Shown piece after piece: positions 29,146 through 38,702 of a stretch of DNA of 64,000 bases. A program made the position numbers and the translations under genes. Position 1 is the stretch's first letter. Every line of letters starts with the position of its first letter. This stretch comes from Flavobacterium oreochromis. GTDB taxonomy: Bacteria; Bacteroidota; Bacteroidia; Flavobacteriales; Flavobacteriaceae. The stretch lies in assembly GCF_019565455.1 (NCBI RefSeq), contig NZ_CP067377.1, forward strand, positions 992,001 through 1,056,000, given 5' to 3'. The notes under the pieces were generated by a model. The model searched no databases. It was given only the letters and a program-made list of their open reading frames with translations, and was not told the DNA's origin.

Positions 29146-29787
29146 TTAAGATTTATTTTTCAAAATACCCAAAAATTCTTCTCTAGAAATTTCATAACAT
29201 CCTAAACTAGCCAAATGATCGTTATATACTTGACAATCTAATAAGTCATAATGATTTTGTTTTAGATAATTAACTAAGGCATTGAAAGCAATTTTAGAAG
29301 CATTACTCACTAGGGAAAACATACTTTCACCACAAAATACATGTCCCATATCTACTCCATATAAGCCACCTACTAATTTATTATCAATCCATACCTCTAC
29401 TGAAAGAGCTTTACCTAATGCGTGTAAATTACAATAAGCATCAATCATTTCGTCACTTAACCAAGTACCATTTTGCCCAGGGCGAAAAACCTGCTGACAG
29501 TTTAGCAATACGTCTCGAAAAGCATGATTAAAAGTAATTGTAAAAATATTTCTGTTAATAATATTGCGTAAGCTTTTAGAAGGTTTGTATTCTTCAGGAA
29601 ATAAAACCATTCTTTCCTCTGGACACCACCAAAGTATAGGGTCTCCATCGTCAAACCAGGGAAAAATACCACTACTATATGCTAATAATAAACGATCTAT
29701 AGATAAGTCACCCCCTATTGCAATGACTCCTTCAGGAGAGGTTTCTTCTACAGAGGGAAAATAAAGTTCTTTGGTAATAAAATACAT
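29146..29787 (-). CDS. aat: Leucyl/phenylalanyl-tRNA-protein transferase
   Basis: N-end-rule enzyme that adds Leu or Phe to proteins with basic N-termini, marking them for ClpAP. The 213-aa protein has FPSVEETSPEGVIAIGGDLS, YSSGIFPWF, WWCPEERMVLFP and GLYGVDMGHVFCGESMFS, all family signatures. It is convergent with thiF and downstream of the DUF3127 gene with a hairpin in between. Confidence 0.94.
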   Translation of the reverse strand: MYFITKELYFPSVEETSPEGVIAIGGDLSIDRLLLAYSSGIFPWFDDGDPILWWCPEERMVLFPEEYKPSKSLRNIINRNIFTITFNHAFRDVLLNCQQVFRPGQNGTWLSDEMIDAYCNLHALGKALSVEVWIDNKLVGGLYGVDMGHVFCGESMFSLVSNASKIAFNALVNYLKQNHYDLLDCQVYNDHLASLGCYEISREEFLGILKNKS

Positions 29788-29827
29788 GATTTTCAGAAAA
29801 AAGAAAGAAAAAAGAACCTTTTAAAAG

Positions 29828-29866
29828 AAAGAGTCATTCTAATATATTTATACTGAATGACTCTTT
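29828..29866 (-). terminator. Hairpin downstream of the DUF3127 gene
   Basis: A 12-bp perfect inverted repeat (AAAGAGTCATTC 29828-29839, GAATGACTCTTT 29855-29866). On the minus strand it is followed by a T-rich stretch, consistent with termination before aat. Confidence 0.65.
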
Positions 29867-29888
29867 TATCTTTTTTCTTTGCTTTTGA

Positions 29889-30278
29889 TTAAAAAGGTAA
29901 ATCGTCGTGTTCTTCTTCATTAAAGCTTGGTGCAGGTTCAAATGCTTGAGCTGCTGGCATAGGAGGCATTTGTTGTCCCATAGCAGGTTGTGCTGCTTGC
30001 ATTGGTTGTACTCTTTCAATTCTCCAACCCTGAATCGTATTAAAATATTTTGCTTCACCTTGAGGGTTAATCCACTCACGACCACGTAAATTAATTGATA
30101 CTTTTACTTGTTCTCCCACTTGGAAATTATTCAAATCATCCACTTTTGCTTGAGTAAACTCAACCATGATATGCTGTGGATACTGCTCGTCTGTTGTAAT
30201 TACTAACTCTCTCTTCTTAAAAGACGCACTAACTTCTTGTGTGGGGTTAATGACTTTAATTCTTCCTGTAACTTCCAT
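29889..30278 (-). CDS. DUF3127 domain protein (OB-fold-like)
   Basis: A 129-aa protein with an N-terminal beta-rich domain (EVTGRIKVINPTQEVSASFK through KVSINLRGREW) matching DUF3127. A Pro/Gln/Met-rich linker follows and the acidic-aromatic tail EEHDDLPF resembles the SSB C-terminal tail that recruits repair proteins. A nucleic acid-binding role is plausible but unproven. It lies 15 nt downstream of the flavin reductase-like gene. Confidence 0.8.
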   Translation of the reverse strand: MEVTGRIKVINPTQEVSASFKKRELVITTDEQYPQHIMVEFTQAKVDDLNNFQVGEQVKVSINLRGREWINPQGEAKYFNTIQGWRIERVQPMQAAQPAMGQQMPPMPAAQAFEPAPSFNEEEHDDLPF

Positions 30279-30293
30279 GATAACTTGTATTAA

Positions 30294-31166
30294 TTATTTT
30301 GCTAACAGCACTTTCCATGCTGAAAGTATGTCTTGATTTTCTAAATATAGTTTTGCTAATTGCTTGATTTTTAAAGAATCTTTTGTATTTAAAACTTCTT
30401 TAACTGAATTGTTTTCGTGGACAAAGATAACGATTTCTTCTTCGTTTGGCAAAGCTTCTATATTTCCTAACATACCTAAATCATTTCCTGTAAAAAATGG
30501 GTCTTCTTTAATATAATTTGGAATAGCATCTACTCCAATTCCTAAAGTTATCAAAGGTTTAGGAACTTCAAAAAGTCCTTTATTAGAACGTGAATACCAA
30601 TTACCTCCTAAACGAGCTACTAAATCAATTTTATATTGATCAATTATTCCATTTTCATCTAAAATAGCTTCATCTATATGTATTTTAACTACTTCACAGA
30701 TTACTAAATTACCTGCACCTCCTTCTGTTCCTAACGCAATAACTTCATTGACCTTACATTCAAATTGCACTGGTGATTCAGCAACACGAAAAGGTTTTAC
30801 TAAATCAGAAGGTAAAGCAGTAAGACCTGCCTTTTCAAATTCATTAATTCCTTCGGCATATTCTGTACTGGAAAGAGACATTTGTTGTACAATATCATAA
30901 TTTACAACATTTATAACTACTTCCTTAGTTTCTAATACGTTTTCTAATGTATGTTTGGTAGTATTTCCTCTTACCCTTCTAGCTGGAGAAAAGACTAAAA
31001 TAGGCGGATTAGCACTAAAAACATTGAAAAAGCTAAAAGGAGACAAGTTAGGTCTACCTTCTGCATCGATTGTACTTGCAAATGCAATAGGTCTTGGCGC
31101 AATAGCGCCTTGTAAATAGGACTGAACTTGTGGTATTGATAATTCAGCAGGAATGAAACTTTTCAT
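30294..31166 (-). CDS. Flavin reductase-like domain protein
   Basis: A 290-aa protein of the flavin reductase-like (split-barrel FMN-binding) family. IAPRPIAFASTIDAEGRPNL and FSFFNVFSANPPILVFSPA are typical of the flavoredoxin-type FMN-binding subgroup, with NVVNYDIVQQM and VQFECKVNEV following. The electron donor and acceptor are unknown. First gene of a probable pair with the DUF3127 gene. Confidence 0.85.
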   Translation of the reverse strand: MKSFIPAELSIPQVQSYLQGAIAPRPIAFASTIDAEGRPNLSPFSFFNVFSANPPILVFSPARRVRGNTTKHTLENVLETKEVVINVVNYDIVQQMSLSSTEYAEGINEFEKAGLTALPSDLVKPFRVAESPVQFECKVNEVIALGTEGGAGNLVICEVVKIHIDEAILDENGIIDQYKIDLVARLGGNWYSRSNKGLFEVPKPLITLGIGVDAIPNYIKEDPFFTGNDLGMLGNIEALPNEEEIVIFVHENNSVKEVLNTKDSLKIKQLAKLYLENQDILSAWKVLLAK

Positions 31167-31185
31167 TTATAAATCAGTTTTTTAA

Positions 31186-31193
31186 CAAAAATA
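31186..31193 (-). promoter_or_regulatory. Putative flavin reductase-like gene -7 promoter element
   Basis: The minus strand reads TATTTTTG (TAnnTTTG) 19 nt upstream of the start. No -33 partner was recognised. Confidence 0.35.
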
Positions 31194-31261
31194 AGAAAAG
31201 AAGCTATAAAATAAAGTAAAGGAAATAGACTTTTATTATATTTAAACTCTGAAATATAAAT

Positions 31262-32413
31262 ATGAATTTTACCAATAAAAATAATTTTATTCGTTGGCTA
31301 TTAGTAAGTTTTTCATTCTTAATCATTAGCCTTATTCTATGGAATACCTATACTCTGATACAAATTTTTAGAAAAGAAGAGCGTAATAAAATGGAGCTTT
31401 GGGCTACTGCTGAAAAAACACTACAAAATGCAACAGATCAAACAGAGGTAGATTTACCTTTTCAGATAATAACTAATAATAACACAATTCCTACTATACT
31501 CCTAGATGGGAATGATAGCATATTAAGTTTTGGAAATATTGATGAAGATTTAGTAAAAAATGCTAAGGATAGGAAAAATCTTGCATTAGAATTTAAACAA
31601 GCTAATAATAAAATTGATATAGAATACGATAAAGGAAAACATCATTATTTATATTATATGGATTCTGCTTTATTGAATCAATTAAAATACTACCCTATTG
31701 CACTGATCACTATCATTGTATTATTTAGTGCTTTAGTCTATAACTATTATAGAACCAATAAAATTTCTACCGAAAGTAAACTCTGGGCTGGTATGGCTAA
31801 AGAAACAGCCCATCAAATTGGGACACCTCTATCATCACTTATTGGTTGGGTTGAAATCATGAAAGCGGACAAAGTAGATGAAACTATAGTATCTGAAATT
31901 GAAAAAGATCTTTTTAGACTTCAAAATATAACCGATCGATTTTCAAAAATAGGTTCTAAACCATCTTTAGAAAATAAGAATATCATAGAAGAAACTAAAT
32001 TAGTATATGAATATTTAGCTTCTCAGTTTAAAGGACAAGTAAAATTTCATTTTTTTTCTACTGAGCAACTAATATTTACAAAAATAAACCCAACACTACA
32101 CAGCTGGACGATAGAAAATTTAGTAAAAAATGCTATTGATGCCATGAAAGGAAGAGGTTATATAGATATAATGATTGAAGATCAAGATGATTATATCAAA
32201 ATTAAAATAAGTGATACTGGCAAGGGTATTCCTAAAAATTTGTTTAAAAAAATATTTGAACCTGGTTTTACAACAAAAAAAAGAGGTTGGGGACTTGGAT
32301 TATCATTAACTAAACGGATAGTGGAAGAATACCACAAAGGAAAAATAAAAGTTTTACATTCTGAAATTAATAAAGGTACTACCTTTCAAATTAGTTATAA
32401 AAAATGCATCTGA
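31262..32413 (+). CDS. Membrane sensor histidine kinase
   Basis: A 383-aa kinase with two membrane helices (about residues 12-32 and 143-161) enclosing a roughly 110-residue periplasmic sensor region. The phosphoacceptor is His184 in AKETAHQIGTPL, an atypical HisKA box seen in Bacteroidetes kinases. The ATP-binding domain shows ENLVKNAIDAM (N box), DTGKGIP (G1), FEPGFTTK (F) and GWGLGLSLTKRI (G2). No response regulator gene is adjacent, so the partner is elsewhere. It overlaps the next gene by 10 nt. Confidence 0.92.
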   Translation: MNFTNKNNFIRWLLVSFSFLIISLILWNTYTLIQIFRKEERNKMELWATAEKTLQNATDQTEVDLPFQIITNNNTIPTILLDGNDSILSFGNIDEDLVKNAKDRKNLALEFKQANNKIDIEYDKGKHHYLYYMDSALLNQLKYYPIALITIIVLFSALVYNYYRTNKISTESKLWAGMAKETAHQIGTPLSSLIGWVEIMKADKVDETIVSEIEKDLFRLQNITDRFSKIGSKPSLENKNIIEETKLVYEYLASQFKGQVKFHFFSTEQLIFTKINPTLHSWTIENLVKNAIDAMKGRGYIDIMIEDQDDYIKIKISDTGKGIPKNLFKKIFEPGFTTKKRGWGLGLSLTKRIVEEYHKGKIKVLHSEINKGTTFQISYKKCI

Positions 32414-33516
32414 GTTATTGGGAAATAAAAAATTGGTTTACAACAGTTGATTTTACCGTAGTAGGCAGCGGAATTGTTGGTTTGCACACAGCCATACGCT
32501 TACGAGAACGATTTCCTAACAGTAAAATCCTTGTTCTAGAAAAAGGAACATTACCTGAAGGAGCCAGCACAAAAAATGCAGGATTTGCTTGTTTTGGCTC
32601 TTTATCCGAAATATTAGACGATCTAAAAACACATACAGAAGAAGAAGTTATTCAATTAGTACAAAAACGTTGGAATGGATTACAATTATTACGTAAACAC
32701 TTAGGAGATCTTTCAATTGATTTCAAACCATATGGTGGTTATGAGTTATTTTTATCACAAGATGATACAAATTACCAAGAATGCTTAGAAAAGAGGTCTT
32801 TTATAAACGATCTTTTTCGTCCTTTTTTTAAAACAGATGTATTTCAAAAACAACTGGATCAATTTGATTTCAAGAATATAAAGGAATTTAGCATATTTAA
32901 TCCGTTTGAAGGGCAAATTAATACAGGTAATATGATGCAAGCTTTACTAAAGAAAGCATATGAAAATCAAATATTAATCTTGAATAATCAAACAGTTAAA
33001 AATTATGAAGATATAGGAAATGAAGTAGAAGTTGAATTAGCGGATTATACATTCAAAACAAAAAAATTACTTTTTGCAACTAATGGCTTCGCTGAAAACT
33101 TAACCAAAGGTCAAGTAAAACCAGCTAGAGCACAAGTACTTATTACAAATCCTATACCTAATTTATTAATTAAGGGGACCTTTCATTTAGATCAAGGATA
33201 TTACTATTTTAGGAATATTGATAATCGAATTTTATTAGGAGGTGGTCGAAATTTAGACCTAATTACCGAAACGACAACTTCATTAGATCAAACTGCTTTA
33301 ATCCAAAACAAATTGGAAGAATTATTAAAAACTGTAATTTTGCCGCAAACAGAATTTACCATAGCTCATCGATGGAGTGGCATAATGGGAGTAGGTACTC
33401 ATAAAAAACCAATTGTACAATCACTTTCTACTAACGTGTATTGTGGTGTACGCATGGGAGGCATGGGCGTTGCCATAGGAAGTTTAATAGGACAAGAATT
33501 AGCAGATTTAATATAA
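32404..33516 (+). CDS. FAD-dependent oxidoreductase (DAO family)
   Basis: A 370-aa flavoprotein with the dinucleotide-binding motif VVGSGIVGLHTAIRL at the N-terminus, then TLPEGASTKNAGFACFG and a C-terminal FAD region (HRWSGIMGVGTHKKP, GGMGVAIGSLIGQ). The family oxidises amino or imino acids; the substrate is unknown. It overlaps the histidine kinase gene and abuts mtgA, suggesting cotranscription. Confidence 0.88.
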   Translation: MHLSYWEIKNWFTTVDFTVVGSGIVGLHTAIRLRERFPNSKILVLEKGTLPEGASTKNAGFACFGSLSEILDDLKTHTEEEVIQLVQKRWNGLQLLRKHLGDLSIDFKPYGGYELFLSQDDTNYQECLEKRSFINDLFRPFFKTDVFQKQLDQFDFKNIKEFSIFNPFEGQINTGNMMQALLKKAYENQILILNNQTVKNYEDIGNEVEVELADYTFKTKKLLFATNGFAENLTKGQVKPARAQVLITNPIPNLLIKGTFHLDQGYYYFRNIDNRILLGGGRNLDLITETTTSLDQTALIQNKLEELLKTVILPQTEFTIAHRWSGIMGVGTHKKPIVQSLSTNVYCGVRMGGMGVAIGSLIGQELADLI

Positions 33517-34253
33517 ATGACAACAAAAAAAAATACAAATACGAAAACAAAATCTAAAAATCAATCATCCAATTTTATGGCTAAAGTGAAATTGTTTTTA
33601 TGGAAGTGTTTTCTTTATTTTAATATAATTTCACTTGTACTTGTTTTTTTGTTTAAATATGTACCAGTACCTTTTACCCCCTTAATGATAATACGAGCTA
33701 TAGAAAATAAATCAGAAGGAAAAGAAATTATCTTTTCACATGATTGGGTACCTATTGATGATTTATCCTTAAATTTACAAAAAGCGGTTATATCCAGTGA
33801 AGATGGCTTATTTCTTCAACATAACGGATTTGATTTTTCTGCCATGAATAAAGCATTTAAAGGAAATTTAAAAGGGAAAAAATTAAAAGGAGGTAGCACT
33901 ATTTCACAACAAACTGCTAAAAATGTATTCTTATGGCAAGGACGTAGCTACATTCGTAAAGCTCTAGAAGCGTATTATACTGTTTTAATAGAGTTAATAT
34001 GGGGTAAAAAACGTATTATGGAAGTATATTTGAATAGTATAGAAATGGGTAATGGGATTTACGGGGCAGAAGCAGCTTGTCAATATTGGTTTCATAAAAG
34101 TTCTAAAAGCTTAACTAAATATGAAGCGGCCTCTATAGCAGCTATATTACCAAGCCCAAGAAAGTATAAAGCTGTTGGATCTTCTAACTACGTTGAAAAA
34201 GAAAAAATAAAACAATTCGAGTAATGCGTCACATAGGAAATTTAGATTATTAA
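33517..34253 (+). CDS. mtgA: Monofunctional peptidoglycan transglycosylase MtgA, 3' frameshift
   Basis: GT51 glycosyltransferase that polymerises lipid II. It has one N-terminal membrane helix (about residues 28-50), the catalytic glutamate in SSEDGLFLQHNGFD, GGSTISQQTAKNVFLW, RKALEAYYTVLIE and KKRIMEVYLNSIEMGNGIYG. The continuous frame stops at 34224, but in the next frame the expected end RVMRHIGNLDY follows and stops at 34253. One missing base somewhere in 34195-34217 would link them (about 245 aa). The catalytic domain is unaffected. Confidence 0.88.
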
Positions 34254-34377
34254 TTAAATTCTTAATTAAATTCTTAATTTTTATTTAAAAATATTTTTTT
34301 ACAAAATTTATTTTATAGCTTTATAAGTAATCCATAAATTTCTATAGCCTTATAAAGTATTTAGTAAACAGTACACT

Positions 34378-35977
34378 ATGAATCTATCCATAAAAAAAAA
34401 GATATGTTTTACCTACACTAGCTGGAGGCTTTTTGTTTTTAGGAACTAGTTTTAAAGAAGATTTTTTTGAAATAGCAAAGCAGATTGAAATTTTCACCAC
34501 CTTATTTAAAACAGTCAACATGAACTATGTTGATCAAACTAATCCTGCAGAATTAATAGATAAATCTATTAAGAGTATGCTTGCAGAATTAGATCCATAC
34601 ACTGTCTATTTTAATGAAGCAGATGTTGTTCGTTTTAAAATAAACAATACAGGAGAATATACAGGTATAGGAGCCATGATAACCCGAAAAGACGGTAAAA
34701 CCTACATACGCGAACCTTATAAAGGCTATCCAGCCGATAAAGCAGGATTAAAAGCTGGTGATGAAATCATTCAGATTAATGATGTCATTCTAACTGATTT
34801 TAAAGAAGATGTATCGCAATTATTAAAAGGCAGTAAGAACACAAAACTTTCTATTCAATACAAAAGAAATGGTGAACTTAAAACAACTCAATTAATTCTA
34901 GATGAAATAGATGTAAAAGCGGTTCCTTATTATGGTATGGCTGATTCTAAAACGGGTTATATAGTACTATCACAATTTAACGCAAAAGCTTCAAGTGAAA
35001 CACGTGAAGCATTAGAAAATCTAAAAGATCAAGGAGCTACTCAAATTATATTAGATCTTAGGGGTAATCCTGGCGGACTTTTACATGAAGCTGTTAATAT
35101 TTGTAATTTATTTGTGCCTGCTGGTGAAATAATTGTGACTACAAAGTCTAAAATAGAAAAACATAATAATGTTTATAAAACCTCTAAACAACCAGTAGAT
35201 TTAGAAATTCCGCTTGCAATTATTGTAGATGGTAAAAGTGCATCCGCTAGTGAAATTGTATCAGGTGCTTTACAAGATTTAGATCGAGCTGTTGTAATAG
35301 GTTCTAGAAGTTTTGGTAAAGGATTAGTTCAACGCCCTATTGATTTAACTTATGGAACACAACTAAAAGTGACGATTTCAAGATATTATACACCTTCAGG
35401 ACGTTGTATTCAAGCTCTGGATTATTCTAAAAAAGATGCCAATGGTAAAGCCACCCGTACTGATTCAAAAAATTATAACGCATTTAAAACTCGAAAAGGT
35501 AGAACAGTATATGATGGTGGAGGTATTCAACCTGATATTGAATTAGAAGAAAGTAAAACAAGTACTATTGCTGATGCTTTAGTAAAAGGAGATGCCATTT
35601 TTACTTATGCTAATCAATACTATTATAAAAACCCTAATCAGAGTAGTACCATACCTAATTTAGGAGATGCTGATTTTATTGATTTTAAAAATTACTTAAA
35701 AACACAGAAATTTTCATTTGACACTAAAACTGATTTAGCACTTAAAACAGTTCTTGAACAGGCTAAAAAAGAAAAAATAGATATTCAAATTAAATCTCAA
35801 TACGAAGCTTTACAACAAGTTTTACAAAAAACAGATGAAATAGAATTAGATAAAAATAAAATTGAGATTCTTAATTTAATAAAAGATGAATTAATTAAAC
35901 GATATCAATACAAAGAAGGTCTTTACCAATACTATGCAAAAAACAATAATGTTATAAAAGAGCAACGGAATTATTAA
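34378..35977 (+). CDS. S41-family carboxy-terminal processing protease, start-proximal frameshift
   Basis: Periplasmic or envelope protease of the CtpA/Tsp type. The ATG at 34378 gives MNLSIKK and, if the A run at 34392-34400 has eight rather than nine A, continues RYVLPTLAGGFLFLGTSFKE, a membrane anchor, into the main frame (532 aa). A PDZ domain (about residues 100-175) contains YTGIGAMI and GYPADKAGLKAGDEIIQIND. The catalytic serine lies in DGKSASASEIVSGALQD and the lysine in SFGKGLVQ. Upstream intergenic DNA carries a short tandem duplication of TTAAATTCTTAA-like sequence near 34250-34280. Confidence 0.92.
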
Positions 35978-35989
35978 ACAATTCCGTTG
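35963..35989 (+). terminator. Hairpin overlapping the S41 protease stop codon
   Basis: CAACGGAATT (35963-35972) pairs with AATTCCGTTG (35980-35989) around the stop codon. There is little T run, so termination is uncertain. A second inverted repeat, GAGGATGAA (36022-36030) with TTCATCCTC (36052-36060), overlaps the 3' end of the convergent GNAT gene. Confidence 0.45.
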
Positions 35990-36048
35990 ACTACAAAAAA
36001 TATTATTGAAATAATGTAATGGAGGATGAAGTAAAATATATAATTAAT

Positions 36049-36504
36049 TTATTCATCCTCTATTTTTCTTTTCATTTCTATATGAGGTATATCGTCTTCG
36101 AGATATGATTCTGATGTTTGTACGAAACCATGAGTTTCGTAAAATTTCACTAAATATTCCTGTGCAGATATTGTAATACTTTTCTGGTTATAAGTTGTTT
36201 TTAAGCTATCAATAGCCACTTTCATTAATTCATGACCTAACTTAAGACTACGATATTTAGGAGAGACCACTACTCTACCTATTGAAGAATCTTCAAAATA
36301 ATCACCTGCGTTAAACATACGACAATAACTAGCTAAATCATCGTTAATATAACCTAAAACATGAATTGCTTTTGAATCTTTCTTATCTATATCTAAATAA
36401 GCACAATTTTGTTCTACTACAAACACTTCTGACCTCAAAAATAAGATACTATATAATTCATCTAGAGAAAGCTCATTAAAACGCTTTATTTTAAATTTTT
36501 GCAT
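36049..36504 (-). CDS. GNAT-family acetyltransferase (ElaA-like)
   Basis: The protein starts MQKFKIKRFNELSLDELYSI, has LRSEVFVVEQNCAYLDIDKKD (ElaA-type), and the acetyl-CoA loop in IGRVVVSPKYRSLKLGHELM. About 151 aa. An in-frame ATG at 36534 lies inside a terminator hairpin, so I prefer 36504. Substrate unknown. Confidence 0.87.
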   Translation of the reverse strand: MQKFKIKRFNELSLDELYSILFLRSEVFVVEQNCAYLDIDKKDSKAIHVLGYINDDLASYCRMFNAGDYFEDSSIGRVVVSPKYRSLKLGHELMKVAIDSLKTTYNQKSITISAQEYLVKFYETHGFVQTSESYLEDDIPHIEMKRKIEDE

Positions 36505-36513
36505 ATTTTTTGG

Positions 36514-36549
36514 TTTAAAAAAACAAGGACGCATAAGCGTCCTTGTTTT
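36514..36549 (-). terminator. Intrinsic terminator after the lytic transglycosylase gene
   Basis: A 13-bp perfect stem (AAAACAAGGACGC 36520-36532, GCGTCCTTGTTTT 36537-36549) with a 4-nt loop; on the minus strand it runs into a string of T. It separates the transglycosylase gene from the GNAT gene. Confidence 0.88.
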
Positions 36550-36553
36550 GATG

Positions 36554-38599
36554 TTATATTTTTATTTTCATACCTGGTTGCAGATCATTTTCTTTTATAT
36601 TATTCTTTTTTCTTAACTCTGCAACAGTAGTATTGTATTTTTTAGAAATTTTAAACAAGGAATCTCCTTTTTGAACTACATATAATTTTTGCTCTTCAAA
36701 TGGTAGTTTCTTTTTAGGTAATTCAACCTTAGCGGCAATAGATTTTTCAATTTTTAATTGTTCTCCTATTTTTATATCCTTTGATGTTCTATCATTCCAT
36801 TGCAATAACTCATCAACGGTTACACCATAAGCTTTGGCTATTTTACCAAAATTATCCCCTTTTTTTACTGTATATAAATCTATTTGAACTAAAACTTCTT
36901 GTTTAGGTTCAACTAATTTTATAACGTCACCTGGAGTTACTAATCCACTTTCAACTTGATTCCATTTTTTTAAATCAGATACATACAAATGATACTTTTT
37001 AGCTATACCATAAAGGGTTTCTCCTTGTAAAACGATATGTTCAGAAATAGCTGTATCATTATTAGATGAATTTAATTCATTTTTAACCTTTGATTCTTTT
37101 TGCACAACTAAATCGAGTGTTTTTAATTTTGAAGTATTGCTTGGTGTATTTAATACAACTTGGTTACGTTCTTCTGGCTCTTGAACAGTATTTGCTGCAA
37201 TAGTATTCGTTTCATCGTATTTAATTCTAATTTTTGATCCTCTTAAAAGGTGAATACCTCTCAATCGATTCCATCTTTTTATATCAGCAACTGCCACATT
37301 ATATTTTTGTGCTAGTACATTTGCATCTTCTCCTTTTCTTACAACATGAAGTTTCTGTAACAAAGGTTTTTTAGTCTCAATTTTATTTGATACTAAACTT
37401 TCTTCAACTACTTTTTCAGTTTCTAGTATTTCTTTGATAATACGCGGTTTAATTTGTCTTATAAAAGGTTTTTCTCTTTTACTTTCTATATGATCAACAT
37501 AAGCGTAAACTTTTTCTTCATTAGAGGCTAAAATTGCTAATTTCTTCTTTGGTAAACAAACAAAATTAGTCTTACCTGTAACATAAGGAATAACCTTCAT
37601 TTTATAAGAAGGATTTAAAAATTCAATATCAGACTCGGGCATATCTAATAAACTAGCTAATTGTTTAAAACTTATCTTACGTTTTAAAGCAATTGTATCT
37701 GTTTCAAAATGTTTTGCCACGGGCTTATAAGGTACTAAACCATGTTCTTTGTGATATTCAAAAATATACATAGTTGCTAAAAAGGCAGGTACATAACTTT
37801 GCGTTTCACGTGGTAATTTGTGCTTTATATTCCAAAAATTTTGGAAACCACCAGAACGACGAATGGCTTTACTAACATTTCCTGCACCAGAATTATAAGA
37901 GGCTAAAACAAGTTCCCAATCTCCAAATATTTTAAACATACTTTGCATATAACGTGCGGCTGCATCAGTAGCTTTAAAAGTATCTTTACGTTCATCTATG
38001 TAGGAGTCAATTTTTAAACCGTATTGTTTTCCTGTTTCATACATAAACTGCCACAAACCTGTAGCTCCTACTCTTGATACTGCACTAGATCGTAATGCAG
38101 ATTCTACTATTGAAAGGTATTTTATTTCTAAAGGCACGTCATAACGAGCCATTGCTTCTTCAAATAAAGGAAAATAAAATTGAGATAAACCCATCAGACG
38201 TTCATAAGATCGCTTACGGTTTTTCAAAAAATTCTTAACTAAATTTTCTAATTGAGGATTATACTCTATATTAAAAGGAGATTTTTCATCTAATAAACGC
38301 AACCTTTCTTTAAACACATCTGTTGGCAAATCAAAATCAACTTTTGCATTTAAATCAAGATTTTTTATATCTGAAACAATTCCGTCAAAAATATCCTGAG
38401 TATTTGATAATTCTTTTATATATTGATTATCAATACAATCTAAAGTTTCATTAACTACAAAAGTACTTTTAATAGAATCTAAATAAGACCTTTTAACAAT
38501 AGGCTTTAAAACAGAATCCTGAGGAATCTTATCTTGGGCATAAGTTCCAAAAGCAGATACCAGTAAAAATAGATTGAGAGCAAGTTTTTTTCTAATCAT
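36554..38599 (-). CDS. Membrane-bound lytic murein transglycosylase with four LysM domains (MltD-like)
   Basis: A 681-aa envelope protein with an N-terminal signal peptide (ends near TYA). The SLT catalytic domain (about residues 145-270) has the catalytic glutamate in YLSIVESALRSSAVS, then VGATGLWQFMYETGKQYGL and ASYNSGAGNVSKAI. Four LysM peptidoglycan-binding repeats follow: LHVVRKGEDANVLAQKYNV, HIVLQGETLYGIAKKYHLY, LYTVKKGDNFGKIAKAYGV and LYVVQKGDSLFKISKKYNT. It cleaves glycan strands non-hydrolytically. Transcribed after pgk in the same direction. Confidence 0.93.
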   Translation of the reverse strand: MIRKKLALNLFLLVSAFGTYAQDKIPQDSVLKPIVKRSYLDSIKSTFVVNETLDCIDNQYIKELSNTQDIFDGIVSDIKNLDLNAKVDFDLPTDVFKERLRLLDEKSPFNIEYNPQLENLVKNFLKNRKRSYERLMGLSQFYFPLFEEAMARYDVPLEIKYLSIVESALRSSAVSRVGATGLWQFMYETGKQYGLKIDSYIDERKDTFKATDAAARYMQSMFKIFGDWELVLASYNSGAGNVSKAIRRSGGFQNFWNIKHKLPRETQSYVPAFLATMYIFEYHKEHGLVPYKPVAKHFETDTIALKRKISFKQLASLLDMPESDIEFLNPSYKMKVIPYVTGKTNFVCLPKKKLAILASNEEKVYAYVDHIESKREKPFIRQIKPRIIKEILETEKVVEESLVSNKIETKKPLLQKLHVVRKGEDANVLAQKYNVAVADIKRWNRLRGIHLLRGSKIRIKYDETNTIAANTVQEPEERNQVVLNTPSNTSKLKTLDLVVQKESKVKNELNSSNNDTAISEHIVLQGETLYGIAKKYHLYVSDLKKWNQVESGLVTPGDVIKLVEPKQEVLVQIDLYTVKKGDNFGKIAKAYGVTVDELLQWNDRTSKDIKIGEQLKIEKSIAAKVELPKKKLPFEEQKLYVVQKGDSLFKISKKYNTTVAELRKKNNIKENDLQPGMKIKI

Positions 38600-38702
38600 C
38601 AGCTTTATTTTATTTAAATAACTTATTTCCAGCTATTTATATTAGATTTACAAACATAAAACCTAATTTTGATTTACAATAATAAAAAATGTTAAAATTT
38701 AA

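Noticed and set aside
36505..36534. Ten-residue N-terminal extension of the GNAT protein
   Set aside because: It lies inside the hairpin terminator of the upstream gene.
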